Below, piece after piece: positions 13,828 to 23,000 of a stretch of 43,551 nt of DNA. Source of the DNA: a virus; IMG/VR virus record IMGVR_UViG_3300034160_000069, positions 1 through 43,551 of that record; one strand, given 5' to 3'. The notes below the pieces were generated by a model. The model had not been told where the DNA came from and ran no database searches. It saw only the letters and a program-made list of their open reading frames with translations. Each line of letters starts with the position of its first letter. The stretch's first letter is position 1. The position numbers were made by a program, and so were the translations under genes.

Positions 13828-14126
13828 TGCACGATTTCTTGACAGCGGCGCAGGCGGCGGAAATGCTGGGGCTGTCGGCGGCGGACTTCGCGGCGCGGGC
13901 GCCAGGGGTGGGGATCGTGCCCTTTGCGTTTCTAGGCGCGATCCTGTATCGACGGGCGGATTTAATCGCGGCAGCAGAGGCAGCATGGCGGGGATCTACA
14001 AGCGTGGGCAATCCTGGTATCTCTCGTACGTCGAGGGCGGACGCCAGGTCCGCCGCTCTCTCGGTGCAGTTACCGCGTCCGAAGCCCAGGCGGCGCGGGT
14101 CGCCCATGAAAGCCGATGTGCAGTAG
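13827..14126 (+). CDS. Excisionase/AlpA-like winged-helix protein
   Basis: 99 aa, starting MHDFLTAAQAAEMLGLSAAD, a MerR/AlpA-type first helix-turn-helix. Then a short wing (VGIVPFAFLGAILYRRADLI) and a helix complete a DNA-binding unit by residue about 55. The remaining 45 residues are read from inside the 5' end of the integrase gene in another frame (142-nt overlap) and look unconstrained. By position it should be the directionality factor for the integrase. The HTH part is convincing; the role is inferred. Confidence 0.6.
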   Translation: MHDFLTAAQAAEMLGLSAADFAARAPGVGIVPFAFLGAILYRRADLIAAAEAAWRGSTSVGNPGISRTSRADARSAALSVQLPRPKPRRRGSPMKADVQ

Positions 14127-15007
14127 CCGCGGCAGCCGGGCCGACCTTTGCTGAATGGGCGGCGCGCTATGCCACGTGGCACCAAGCCGAGTATCCGGAC
14201 AGTTATTTCCGGGTCGAACAGATTTTGCGCACGCAGTTGATCCCGGCGTTTGGGATGCTGCCGTTGATGGCGATTGATCGGGCGGCGGTGGAAGCCTTCA
14301 AGGCGCGGCGGCTGGATCAGGTCGCGGCGGGCACGGTGGTGAAGGAATTGCGCACGTTGCAGGCGGCGCTGAATGCGGCAGTATCGTGGGAGGTGATTCC
14401 GCGCAACCCGGTCGCCAAGGTCAAAGCCCCGCGGGATTTAGTCAGCCGTCCGCCGCGGTGGTATTCGCGCGACGAGTTGGCGCTGCTCTATGCGGCGGAA
14501 ATGGCGGTGCCCCAATGCACGACGCCGGCGGATGGGGAGGCGCATCGGGTGTATCGGTGGGCGTGGCAATTGATGGCGAATACCGGGTTGCGACGGACGG
14601 AAGCCCTCCAAGTGGAATGGCGCGATATCGGGGCGGAAGAGCTCGCGGTGCGCTCAGAGGAGGGGGCGCGGACGAAGAGCGGGCATTGGCGGGCGATTCC
14701 GCTGAGCCGCGGGGCGCGCGAGGCGCTTGAGGGGTTGGCGCCGGTCGGGCGGCGGCGCGGGTGGGTGTTGCCGCAGATTGCCGGGACGAGTTTGAGTCGG
14801 GCGTTTACCCGGACGTTGGCGCGGGCTTCATTGGATGGGCATATCCACTGCTTGCGCCATACCTATTGCTCGCACTTGGTGCAGGCGGGGGTGCCGTTGC
14901 GGACGGTCCAAGTGCTGGCAGGACATGCCAGTGCGCGGACTACCGAGCGTTACGCGCACTTGGCGCCGAGTATTTTGCGGGAGACGATTGCGGCGTTGGA
15001 TCTTTAG
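13985..15007 (+). CDS. int: Tyrosine-recombinase phage integrase
   Basis: 340 aa from ATG 13985 (MAGIYKRGQSWYLSYVEGGR, an Arm-type DNA-binding start). A core-binding SAM-like domain lies about 45-130 (FAEWAARYATWHQAEYP...). The catalytic domain shows the canonical residues: Arg in NTGLRRTEALQVEW, H-x-x-R in HCLRHTYCSHL, His in LAGHASARTT and the nucleophile Tyr in ERYAHL. It integrates the phage, most likely at the tRNA-Glu site at 17002-17050. Base use is GC-rich like its neighbours. It ends about 2 kb from attP rather than beside it. Confidence 0.95.
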   Translation: MAGIYKRGQSWYLSYVEGGRQVRRSLGAVTASEAQAARVAHESRCAVAAAAGPTFAEWAARYATWHQAEYPDSYFRVEQILRTQLIPAFGMLPLMAIDRAAVEAFKARRLDQVAAGTVVKELRTLQAALNAAVSWEVIPRNPVAKVKAPRDLVSRPPRWYSRDELALLYAAEMAVPQCTTPADGEAHRVYRWAWQLMANTGLRRTEALQVEWRDIGAEELAVRSEEGARTKSGHWRAIPLSRGAREALEGLAPVGRRRGWVLPQIAGTSLSRAFTRTLARASLDGHIHCLRHTYCSHLVQAGVPLRTVQVLAGHASARTTERYAHLAPSILRETIAALDL

Positions 15008-15030
15008 GTTTCTTCAGAAACGATCAGGTT

Positions 15031-15279
15031 ATGGAAACGCATCCAGTACAAAAACCAGGCTGCCGCGGCGAGAAGGCGCGGGCGCCGATAGCGGTAACGA
15101 TGGCTGCTTATGAGGTCTATTGCACTTTGTACGGCGCACAAGAGGCTATGGTCACAGGAGACTGCCGAGGGGGATTCTCGACAGCCGAATTGATCGCGTT
15201 CCTGTATGCACGCGCGTTCCCGCGCGATCAATGGCGCGAAAAAGTCGACGAGGCTTTTGCGGGCATGGAGCGGCTTTGA
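15031..15279 (+). CDS. Small hypothetical protein after integrase
   Basis: 82 aa. A helical C-terminal two-thirds (VTMAAYEVYCTLYGAQEAMV, then FSTAELIAFLYARAFPRDQW) resembles small proteins found with phage integrases. Its ATG is 23 nt past the integrase stop, with no strong RBS. Function unknown. Confidence 0.55.
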   Translation: METHPVQKPGCRGEKARAPIAVTMAAYEVYCTLYGAQEAMVTGDCRGGFSTAELIAFLYARAFPRDQWREKVDEAFAGMERL

Positions 15280-15358
15280 AGCCTAATTAAGCGAAAGAAA
15301 TCAGTTAGAAAATCCTGTTTGACGAAACCGCGCTCGATGAGCGCCAAGGGGAGACGTG

Positions 15359-15793
15359 ATGGAACTGATGGTCGGTTGGTTGTTGCTCCAGCAGTTAATG
15401 TTGGCGATCGGGTGGGCGCTGTTTGGCGCGGTCATTGGGCTTGCCGTTGCCAGGACGCGGGGGTTTGACAAGGCGGAGACGGCACTCGGCGGGGCCTTGC
15501 TGGGGCCTTTCGCGTTCGTGATGTATTTGCTGCGTAGCGAGAACGTGCGTTGTCCGTCGTGCACCGAATGGGTGCCGCCCAAGGCGCTGGTGTGCAAGCA
15601 TTGCCAGCGGGACCTTGCCGATGTGCCTGGGTTACGGGTGGCGGCATCACGGCACGAGGTCCAGGCGCCGAAGACGGCGGTACCGCGGACGGAGGGCGGG
15701 TCGGTGTATTGCGGAAATGCGGCGTGCGGGCGGTTGTTGCGGAATCCGACGGATCCCTGTCGACACTGCGGGACGTTGCCGGTGCGGGGGTGA
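15359..15793 (+). CDS. Membrane protein with double zinc ribbon (copy A)
   Basis: 144 aa from ATG 15359 (GGGGAG upstream). Two hydrophobic segments at the N-terminus (MELMVGWLLLQQLMLAIGWA, then ETALGGALLGPFAFVMYLL) form a membrane hairpin. Two cytoplasmic zinc ribbons follow: RCPSCTEWVPPKALVCKHCQ and YCGNAACGRLL...CRHCGTL. It is a paralogue of the protein at 40419-40832: the same architecture, with near-identical VCKHC and CGNAACGRLL motifs. It lies between integrase and attP. Function unknown; membrane sensing or nucleic-acid binding is possible. Confidence 0.75.
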   Translation: MELMVGWLLLQQLMLAIGWALFGAVIGLAVARTRGFDKAETALGGALLGPFAFVMYLLRSENVRCPSCTEWVPPKALVCKHCQRDLADVPGLRVAASRHEVQAPKTAVPRTEGGSVYCGNAACGRLLRNPTDPCRHCGTLPVRG

Positions 15794-15794
15794 T

Positions 15795-16349
15795 CTAGCG
15801 TGCTATCCGCGCGATCCACTCAATCGGACGAGACGATGTTCGGTCAAATGAGATGTCCCCAATAATGTTCTCGACATTGAACGTCCGATGATCCTTTCGG
15901 AGATGGCAAATTCCGTGCAAATAGAATCCGCCATGACTGGAGTCTTGAGAGATGCGCGTGACAGTGACGGCGCGGCGCAGGACTTCGCCTTTCTGGTTCA
16001 GATAAGTGAACTCCACCAAGGTGCCCGCGCCATGCCAGACGGTTCGCAGTCGCTTGTCGAAGCGCTCGACGGGGGTCGGTGGGCGATAGAACCGTGTCAC
16101 CCAATCAGCCGGCGGCGGGGTCGGGTCAGCTTCGAACTTCACCGGGGGGGCGCTGTAGCGCTCCCGTGCTCGCTGCTTCGCGTTTTTCGTGGTGCGTACA
16201 CTGCCGATGGCCTTCAAGCCGAACAGGATCGCCCCAATGGCGGAGAGCATCACCAACGCGACAAGCATGTTGCCATCGCTGGCGATTCCCCAGGCGGCAA
16301 TCAGCATGACAATCAAGCCAATGAGGACGCCTAGCAAAATGTTGCGCAT
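15795..16349 (-). CDS. Membrane-anchored WYL-like protein
   Basis: 184 aa from ATG 16349 (a TTG at 16355 is a less likely start). Two transmembrane helices (LLGVLIGLIVMLIAAWGIA and NMLVALVMLSAIGAILFGL) are followed by a basic linker. A C-terminal beta-rich domain (LVEFTYLNQKGEVLRRAVTV, then YLHGICHLRKDHRTFNVENI) has the strand order and HGICHLRKDHRTF pattern of WYL domains. WYL domains usually sense ligands in regulators, often in defence loci, and a membrane-anchored form without HTH is unusual. It converges on copy A and its 5' end overlaps the start of the KilA-N gene by 11 nt on the opposite strand. Confidence 0.7.
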   Translation of the reverse strand: MRNILLGVLIGLIVMLIAAWGIASDGNMLVALVMLSAIGAILFGLKAIGSVRTTKNAKQRARERYSAPPVKFEADPTPPPADWVTRFYRPPTPVERFDKRLRTVWHGAGTLVEFTYLNQKGEVLRRAVTVTRISQDSSHGGFYLHGICHLRKDHRTFNVENIIGDISFDRTSSRPIEWIARIAR

Positions 16350-16923
16350 AGCCAAGCACAGTGATCAAATTAAGGCGCTGGTCGAAGAACTTCGTAAGCC
16401 TTTGATTTCAGCCGTTCCTGGAATTCCAGCATCTTATGAAAACAACAACTTAGAGCCGGTCGTCATAGTCAAAGGTGGCAACGCGCAACAAGGCACGTTT
16501 GTCGTCAAGGCGCTGGTCTACGCCTATGGCATGTGGATTAGCCCGGCGTTTCACCTGGCAGTGATCCGGAGCTTTGACGCGCTGCAGACACGGCGCGGGT
16601 CTTACCTGCCGCTTTCGGCAGATCCGCTGGATTCCCCCGACGTGCGGCACGCGATCGAGCGCAAGGCGCACGCGTTAAGCGTGCACGCGTTCGAGTCCCA
16701 CCGGGATTATCTGGAAAACTGGGTGCGCACGCATCCGGACATCAAGGATCGCGCCAGCGTGATCGAACAGATTGAGGCGCTGGAGATCAATGATCGCACC
16801 CACGTGATGGTCGATTATGACTTGCTGTTTGCGGTGACGGGTAACGCCAGGGCGTGCCATCGGATGCAGGCGTTTGCGATCGAGCGCCTGGGCCGCTCGA
16901 TCGGGCGCAACCTCTACGACTAA
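16339..16923 (+). CDS. KilA-N-type protein, N-terminally shortened
   Basis: 194 aa from ATG 16339. It contains the second half of a KilA-N domain (LEPVVIVKG, then GTFVVKALVYAYGMWISPAF and HLAVIRSFDALQ) and a helical C-terminal domain. The usual N-terminal part of KilA-N ('NATDLH...W') is absent. The frame upstream merges into sequence antisense to the WYL gene, so the start may have been lost when that gene arrived. KilA-N proteins bind DNA and are common in large phage and prophage accessory loci. A related fragment lies at 40188-40418. Confidence 0.7.
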   Translation: MLRIAKHSDQIKALVEELRKPLISAVPGIPASYENNNLEPVVIVKGGNAQQGTFVVKALVYAYGMWISPAFHLAVIRSFDALQTRRGSYLPLSADPLDSPDVRHAIERKAHALSVHAFESHRDYLENWVRTHPDIKDRASVIEQIEALEINDRTHVMVDYDLLFAVTGNARACHRMQAFAIERLGRSIGRNLYD

Positions 16924-16957
16924 ACCGCAACGTGGGCGCTGGGATGCGCTAGAAGGC

Positions 16958-16993
16958 AAAACGCCTGTGTAGTCGCGACTACACAGGCGTTTT
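16958..16993. terminator. 36-bp perfect palindrome, bidirectional terminator
   Basis: AAAACGCCTGTGTAGTCG followed by its exact reverse complement, ending in TTTT on each strand. It terminates the KilA-N transcript rightward and shields the attachment site from leftward read-through of the late operon. It sits 8 nt from the tRNA 3' end. Confidence 0.85.
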
Positions 16994-17001
16994 TCGTAAG
17001 T

Positions 17002-17050
17002 TGGCGTCCCCACGGAGATTCGAACTCCGGTCGCCGCCGTGAAAGGGCGG
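17002..17050 (-). other. attP: 3' half of tRNA-Glu (TTC anticodon)
   Basis: The minus strand reads anticodon stem-loop CCGCCCTTTCACGGCGG, the variable loop, T-arm CCGGAGTTCGAATCTCCG, acceptor TGGGGAC, then GCCA. No D-arm or 5' acceptor strand precedes it: the sequence upstream (17051-17100) is AT-rich and unrelated. It is therefore a tRNA-Glu 3' fragment kept as the crossover site for the integrase. Because phage genes flank both sides, it is attP in a circular or unintegrated genome rather than a junction with host DNA. The exact core boundaries cannot be set without attB. Confidence 0.85.
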
Positions 17051-17150
17051 TAGAGGATGCTTCATTATCAACAGGTTATACCGATATCCCGTGATTTTTA
17101 GCTCAGGGGTTCGGACGGGCGCGGGGCGCAGTTTATCCTACCTTCGTGGA

Positions 17151-19109
17151 TTACACGGCGAAATTGTACGCGGGCATCTCCGGGGCGGTGCCGATGATGC
17201 GTTGTCCTTGAACCCATACCCAGGCGCCGATGACAGCGATGCCCAGCACGCGCAGGGTGCCGCCGTTGGCGGTCGCACAGGTGACGGTGCCGTCACTATG
17301 TGTTGCGGTGACTTGGGCGAGGGTGGTGGGGGTTTGGGGGAGGAGTGAGAGCAGGCGCTGATAATCGCTCTGGGTTTCGCCAAGCGCCAGGGTCTGGCGG
17401 ATGGTGACGGGGTTGGCACTGCCGCCGCCTTGGACTTGGATCTCAATGGCGGTGCAGGGGGCAGTTTGTCCGCCGTCGAGTTGGATGCGGATGAGGTCGC
17501 CCAGGACGGGGATGGGGAAGTCGGCGCGGGGGTCGACGGCAAGGGTGATGCTGGAGTAACCGATGGGGCGGGCGTGGGCTGCCAGGTGGCGGGCACCCAG
17601 GGCGCGAAGGGCGTCGGTGTGGGTCATCAAGGGGTCGCTGATTTCGGGGGCGAGGGTGGCGCCCGCGGTGCCGGCGCGGTAGACGAGGGCTTGCAGTCCA
17701 CCCACGGCGCCGCCGTAGACGTGGATGCCATCGGCTTGGTCGGGGTAGCGATAGCGGCGGTTGGCGCTGAGGATGGCGGCGGCGGGGATGAGGAGGTCTT
17801 CTTGTCCGGCGCTGATGTCCCAGGGGGCAAGGCGGTGGATGGGGCGCCAGGTGAGTTTACGGTCGGCGGGGTCAGGGTAAAGGAGTCCGCCGGCGGCGGC
17901 GCCAAGGCGGGCGATGGCTTGGATGGGGCTCAGGGCTTGGTAGCTCCAGGCGCCGGCAGGAACCAACCAGTCGGGCACCTCGGTGAGGAGCTCCCAACCG
18001 CCGCCGTAGGGGAGTTCTTGCTCGCCGAGTTGGGCGAGGGTGCGGGCTTGGGTTTCGGTGTAGTCGCGTTGCCGTTGGTAGCGGCTGCTGAGGTAGGCAC
18101 TGCGGCTGCGTCCGCTGACGCTGACGGTGCTGGCGGTGCCGTGGGCGCGTCGTGAATTCCAGTCTTCAGCAAGGAAGATCCAGGTGGCGCCGTTGAGTGC
18201 GATCTCGATTTCGACAGGGTCGTCGCCCTCGGGCTCGATGAGGGCGGCGGCGTTTTGTCCGGTGAGGTCGAGCGCCAGGGTCCATGCCCATTCGGGCATG
18301 GCGAGCCGCAGGGTGGCGGATTTCCAGGGCAGCGGGGTGCGATCGGGGAGGCGGACGCAGGTGAGGGCGTGCAGGATCATGTAGGCGTACCTCGAGGGGA
18401 TGACGCGACGGGAAAAGGGGGTAATCCAGAGGTCACCATCGCCGGTACCGGGGCCGGGGCCGCCGTAGATGACGGGGCGCTCGGTCCAGGGCAACGCCAG
18501 GACGGTGAACGTGTGGCGGATGCGCGGGCGCCAGGGGGTACGGATGCCGCTGTCGAGCGGGCGCCCGGTGTAGGCGGCGGTGGGGATGGCGACGAGGTCG
18601 TCAATGATGGGCGGGCGACGTGGGTCGGTGCCGATCCAGACGGCGAGGTCGATGAGGGGGAAGGGCGGGACGGTGTAGGGCGCGGGCGGTATGAGCGGGG
18701 CGCGCGGGTCGCCGTTGGGACGGTTCCACCAGGTGGGCACGGCGCTGGTGTCGCGGGAGCGGACGTCGGGCCAGTTGATCAGAATGAGCCCGCGGACGGG
18801 GGTGCTGCGGGCGGGCGGTTGGGTTGTGTATGGAGTTTGCGCGGGGCGGTCGCGGTGGCGAAGATCGCGCCAGTGGGGGCTGGTGGGGGCGCTGGCGGGG
18901 CTGGCGGCGGTGGTGCGGGGCTGGACTGCCGCGGTGAGGGCTGCTTGCTGGGCAAGTCCACTGCGCACGGGGGTCTGTTGGTGCTGGCTGTGGGGGTGCA
19001 CCAGGCGCGCGACGTTTGTTTGCGCAAGGACGTCGGCGTGGCGGACGGCGGTCGACGCTGAGTGCATGGGTCCGCGACGCCAGCCGGTGCTGCAGACGGA
19101 TTCAGCCAT
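17151..19109 (-). CDS. Tail tip/host-specificity protein, end of late operon
   Basis: 652 aa. The first about 100 residues are disordered (Pro/Ala/Thr/Arg). The body is beta-rich and repeatedly acid-free/aromatic (VIYGGPGPGTGDGDLWITPF, YAYMILHALTCVRLP, WSYQALSPIQAIARLGAAAG, ADGIHVYGGAVGG). A C-terminal carbohydrate-binding-like part ends EMPAYNFAV. It is the last gene of the leftward late transcript and overlaps the beta-helix gene by 8 nt. Position and composition suggest a baseplate/tip or receptor-binding component of the siphophage tail. No named family is assigned. Confidence 0.65.
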   Translation of the reverse strand: MAESVCSTGWRRGPMHSASTAVRHADVLAQTNVARLVHPHSQHQQTPVRSGLAQQAALTAAVQPRTTAASPASAPTSPHWRDLRHRDRPAQTPYTTQPPARSTPVRGLILINWPDVRSRDTSAVPTWWNRPNGDPRAPLIPPAPYTVPPFPLIDLAVWIGTDPRRPPIIDDLVAIPTAAYTGRPLDSGIRTPWRPRIRHTFTVLALPWTERPVIYGGPGPGTGDGDLWITPFSRRVIPSRYAYMILHALTCVRLPDRTPLPWKSATLRLAMPEWAWTLALDLTGQNAAALIEPEGDDPVEIEIALNGATWIFLAEDWNSRRAHGTASTVSVSGRSRSAYLSSRYQRQRDYTETQARTLAQLGEQELPYGGGWELLTEVPDWLVPAGAWSYQALSPIQAIARLGAAAGGLLYPDPADRKLTWRPIHRLAPWDISAGQEDLLIPAAAILSANRRYRYPDQADGIHVYGGAVGGLQALVYRAGTAGATLAPEISDPLMTHTDALRALGARHLAAHARPIGYSSITLAVDPRADFPIPVLGDLIRIQLDGGQTAPCTAIEIQVQGGGSANPVTIRQTLALGETQSDYQRLLSLLPQTPTTLAQVTATHSDGTVTCATANGGTLRVLGIAVIGAWVWVQGQRIIGTAPEMPAYNFAV

Positions 19110-20028
19110 CGTCTTGGACTGGGATGTAGGGTCCGTCGATGCGGTGCTGGTAGCCTGCGGGCATCGCGCGCCAGACGAAATAGTCGCAGTCGGTGGGGAG
19201 GATGTTGAACGCCCAGATGCCGGTGACGGGATCGGGGGTGGTGATCATCCAGGGGTTGGTGTCGATGATGCCGGCGCGGCGGCGGTAGAGGCGCACACGG
19301 GCAAGGGAGCGGTCAACGCCTTCAGGGAGGATGATTTGTCCGTCGACTTGGTAGGCGTCGCCCATCCACTGGGGGGCGTACCAGGTGCCGTAGTTTGCCC
19401 CATAACCGGGGGTGTCGGTGGTGACATAAGACTCATTGTAGCTTGCCCATGTCGCTGGATTGATTTCATACCCGCTAATGGATCGCCAATAGGGTCTTGC
19501 AAAGCCATGGTGTTCGCGTATTGCAATGGTGTTGTTGACATTTTGAGATACGATTGCAGTCCAGTCGGCATAGCACGAAGCTAGTTCAGTGCAATTGTTC
19601 ATGGTGAAGTGAATATCCGTGCTATCGCCATAGTTGAGTATCATCCAATAGGCGAATCCTGGGGAGGAGGCGAGCACGCAGCGGTTAATCCGCAGCATGA
19701 CGCCGGGGGGCAGCAATGGCGCGTTAGCATAATTTGCTGCCAACCCGTGACGTTCACTGATTGGGGAAATCCGTAGCCCTTCAATCCAGAGGTCCCCAGT
19801 TGTATCCCATGGCAGATAAAACCTGATCGGACTGGCGCTATTTAATATCACTGGGTTGCCGATCGGGTCGGTCGTCTCGCCTTTCAGGTGAACCCGTTTG
19901 GTCAGTGAGACTTGTGTATACGTTCCCGGTGCAATGAGAATGGTATCGCCAGCGGTCGCGGCATCTACTGCCGCTTGGATCGTCAGATAGGGTCCATTGA
20001 TCGGATGGACGTAGCGAACGGTGGGCAC
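19102..20028 (-). CDS. Right-handed beta-helix tail protein
   Basis: 308 aa from GTG 20028; AGGAG lies about 10 nt upstream. The N-terminal third (YLTIQAAVDAATAGDTILIA, then PGTYTQVSLTKRVHLKGE) is the classic parallel beta-helix entry seen in pectate-lyase-like and tailspike proteins. The rest has beta-helix turns and a C-terminal sandwich-like end. It may be a depolymerase or a passive spike; catalytic residues cannot be named by eye. The C-terminus has lower GC than its neighbours around 19.4-19.9 kb, a hint of exchange. Confidence 0.7.
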   Translation of the reverse strand: MPTVRYVHPINGPYLTIQAAVDAATAGDTILIAPGTYTQVSLTKRVHLKGETTDPIGNPVILNSASPIRFYLPWDTTGDLWIEGLRISPISERHGLAANYANAPLLPPGVMLRINRCVLASSPGFAYWMILNYGDSTDIHFTMNNCTELASCYADWTAIVSQNVNNTIAIREHHGFARPYWRSISGYEINPATWASYNESYVTTDTPGYGANYGTWYAPQWMGDAYQVDGQIILPEGVDRSLARVRLYRRRAGIIDTNPWMITTPDPVTGIWAFNILPTDCDYFVWRAMPAGYQHRIDGPYIPVQDDG

Positions 20029-20030
20029 GA

Positions 20031-23000
20031 TCAGTCGGCTCCTACCCGGTTGCGGATCCGCAATGCGTCGGTGGCGACGGTGGCACGTCCGGGGCGCACG
20101 GTGCGCAACACCCAGAACGGGCCTTGGGCTGCCCAAGTTTCAAATTGGATGAAGTTGCCGGTACTCCAGCCGGCGCCGAGCCCCTCGGCGTAGAGCGTGA
20201 AATAGGGGTGCGCCTGGGTGGGGATGCGCTTGGCGTTGAGGGTGCTCGATCCGTTCCAGACGGCGATCACGCCCAGGGTCTCACCGATCACGTCCCATTG
20301 ATTATCGCTGCGGCGCTTGAGGCGCCAACGCTCGCGAATCGCTCCGTTGTTGGCGACGATGACGGGGTAGTCGGTGGCGTTGTATTTGCCGCCGCCGGTG
20401 GGGGCAGCGCCGGAGAGGTAGTCGCGCCAGATGCCGTCGTCGGTGTGCTGCTCGAAGAGGTTGGCAACGCGGGCGACGAGATCGCCGTGTAGGAGCAGCG
20501 CGGAGATAGCTGCCGCCGTGGTGAAGGCGTGGGTGAGCGCGGATTGCAGGGTGACGGTGCCGGTGGTCTGAGCCTCGACGATCATGCTGAGGTCGTGTTC
20601 GCGCCAACGGGCTTTGAGCGGCTGGGTGTAGCCGGTGAGGTCGGGCACGGCTGCCATGGTGAGGAGCCCGGTGTCGCGATCGACGGTGTAGGCGGCGGTC
20701 GGGACGAGGGGTAACCAGCGCACGACGAAGGGGGTGTCATACCCGTCCGCGCTGAAGGTGGCGGGGGTGGTGAGTGCGCCGGTGGCGAGGTCCACGGCAT
20801 AGAGGGCGCCGTTGACGGGGCGGGCGGCGGCGTCCTCCAGGACGGCGTATTCGAGCATGCCCGTGCGTCCGTCCAGCGGGATCTGGATGGTGGCTGAGGG
20901 GGTGAGCGTCGGACAGGTGGTGGTCTGTTCGCCGGCGCCGTCCTCCAGGTAGGCATAGGCGAGTCCGTCGTGCCCCAGGTCGTAGGTTGCTCCGCCAACC
21001 GCGGGGTTAGGGAGGTTGGTCTCGCCATCCTGGTAGACGACGGCGTAATCCCCCGCGCGTAGTTTGGGGACGCGTCCATCGGGGGGCAGGCGTACCGGGT
21101 CGATGCCAATGATGGCGGGGTCGAGCGGGATGATGCTGAAAGCGGTCGCCGAGTAGTGGATGGAGCCGGGGTAGACGAGGTCGGTGAAGGTGAGGGCGAC
21201 AACGCCTTGGGCGTGCTCGACGATGCCGCCCGCTTCAATGCCGGTGCCGGTGAGGGTGCCATCGGCGTCGCCGGTGCCGTTCACCAGGGTGCCATCGGTG
21301 GCGGTGGCGAGCAGCGCGAGAGAGCCCGGCGCGAGGGGAGACGCGGCGGTGCGGAATGCCAGTTCTTTGAGCCCGAATTGCCCATAGGTGGAAATGAGCG
21401 AGGTGACGGTGACAATGGTGGTGGCGCCAGTCCAGTGGGTGAGGTTGGCAGTGCGGCGCAGGTAGTCCATGGTGCCGACGACGGTGCCATCGGGGTAATA
21501 GAGGATGCCGCCGGTGCCGTCGCGATCGGAATAGGCGGCGGCGCCGATGGTGAAGCGCACGGTGCCGGGGACGATCTGGTCTTGGATACCGCGCAGCAAG
21601 GTGACGGCAAGGGCGGGTACGGGTAGCGATCCGGTAATGGCGGCGTCCGGAATGGTGGTGGCGAGGGCGTATTGGATTTCGAGCGGTCCGTCGATGGCTT
21701 CGGTGGAGTCTGCGCTTTGCCATTGTCCGGTTTCGTAAGTTAGGTCGCCTTCGGTGAGGGTGTTGACGGTGTAGTGGTCGGTGGCGTGGGGATATTGCAG
21801 GCGCAGGGTGAGGGCGCCGGTGGTGTAGTTGATGGTGCCGTCGCCGTTGATGGTGCCGTCGCCAGCGTCGCTGACGGTGCGGCGCAGGGTGTCTTGGGTG
21901 GCGTCCGCAGTTTCGGTGGCTTCGATGTCAATCGATTCGGACCATGCGCCGGATCCGGCGCCCCAACTGGTGCCGGACGTGCCGGTGCCGGTACCGACTG
22001 CGCGGACGTATTTGCGGGCGACGCCTCCGGTTTGGGTTTTCGCGCGGGCGGTACTGTCGCGGGTGACGGACCAACTGAGGCGCACGGAGCCGGGGCGGGG
22101 GGCGGCGGCGAGGGTGACGGCGCCGATGTTGCCGGTCATGGTGGGGACGAGGGTTTCGACGACGCTTTGTAGGGGTTCGTAGCTGTAGTCGATGACGGAA
22201 TTGCCGTCCGGGAGATTGGCGGCGAAATACAATCCGACGACGTTGCCTACGCGAAAGCCGACAGCGTCACCGGAGAGGATGCCGATGTTTGACTCAATGG
22301 CTACTTTGCTGACGCCTCCACTGAGCCAGGTGAGCGCCAGGGTGAGCGGCTCAGCAGCAGAGGGGAGGATGAGCGGCAGCGCGATCGGGTCAATGCGGGC
22401 GGTGCCGGCGCGATCGGTGAAGTGGATGGCGCTGGGCCATTCCCAGATGATCCAGGAGCCTGCGTCGGGTAGCGCGGTGAGCGAGAGCAGGGTGGATCCG
22501 CTCGCCCGGTTGACGGTGAGGGTGCCCACGGTGCCGGTGTCGCCTTCAACCACGGTGTACCAGCGGTCGAGGATGCGGACATGGGCGCGGACCTTGCCGC
22601 CGCTCGCGGGGATGGGCAGCAGGGTGCGCGTCCAGGTGGTGCGGCGGTTGGCGGCGGTGACGGCGATGCGCTGGGTATGCACCGGGCCTGAGAGGGTGAA
22701 GTTGACGCCGCCGGAGGCGAAGGTTTGGGTGCTGACGGCGAGGGCGGCGAGTCCGGCAAGAGCGCGTTCGCCACGGGCAGAGGGGACGACTTGCCCGTAG
22801 ACGGAATCGACTTGCACGGCGGTGGCGCCGATGGTGGTGCCGGCTGCCAGGGCGGAGCGTCCATAGTAGCGGCTGCTGTCGGCTACCGTAGTCTCGCGCA
22901 GGCGTACGGGCAGGGAGAGGATGGTCGGGTCGGATTCCGCGACTTCGGGTCCGCTGTAGGTGGTCGCCAGGGCGCTGGTGAGGGCGCAGTACATGAGGCG

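Noticed and set aside
15359-16923. Insertion sequence or transposon carrying the zinc-ribbon/KilA-N module
   Set aside because: Neither copy has a transposase, terminal inverted repeats or visible target-site duplication.
17002-17050. Functional tRNA-Glu gene
   Set aside because: Only the 3' half from the anticodon stem is present; D-arm and 5' acceptor strand are missing.
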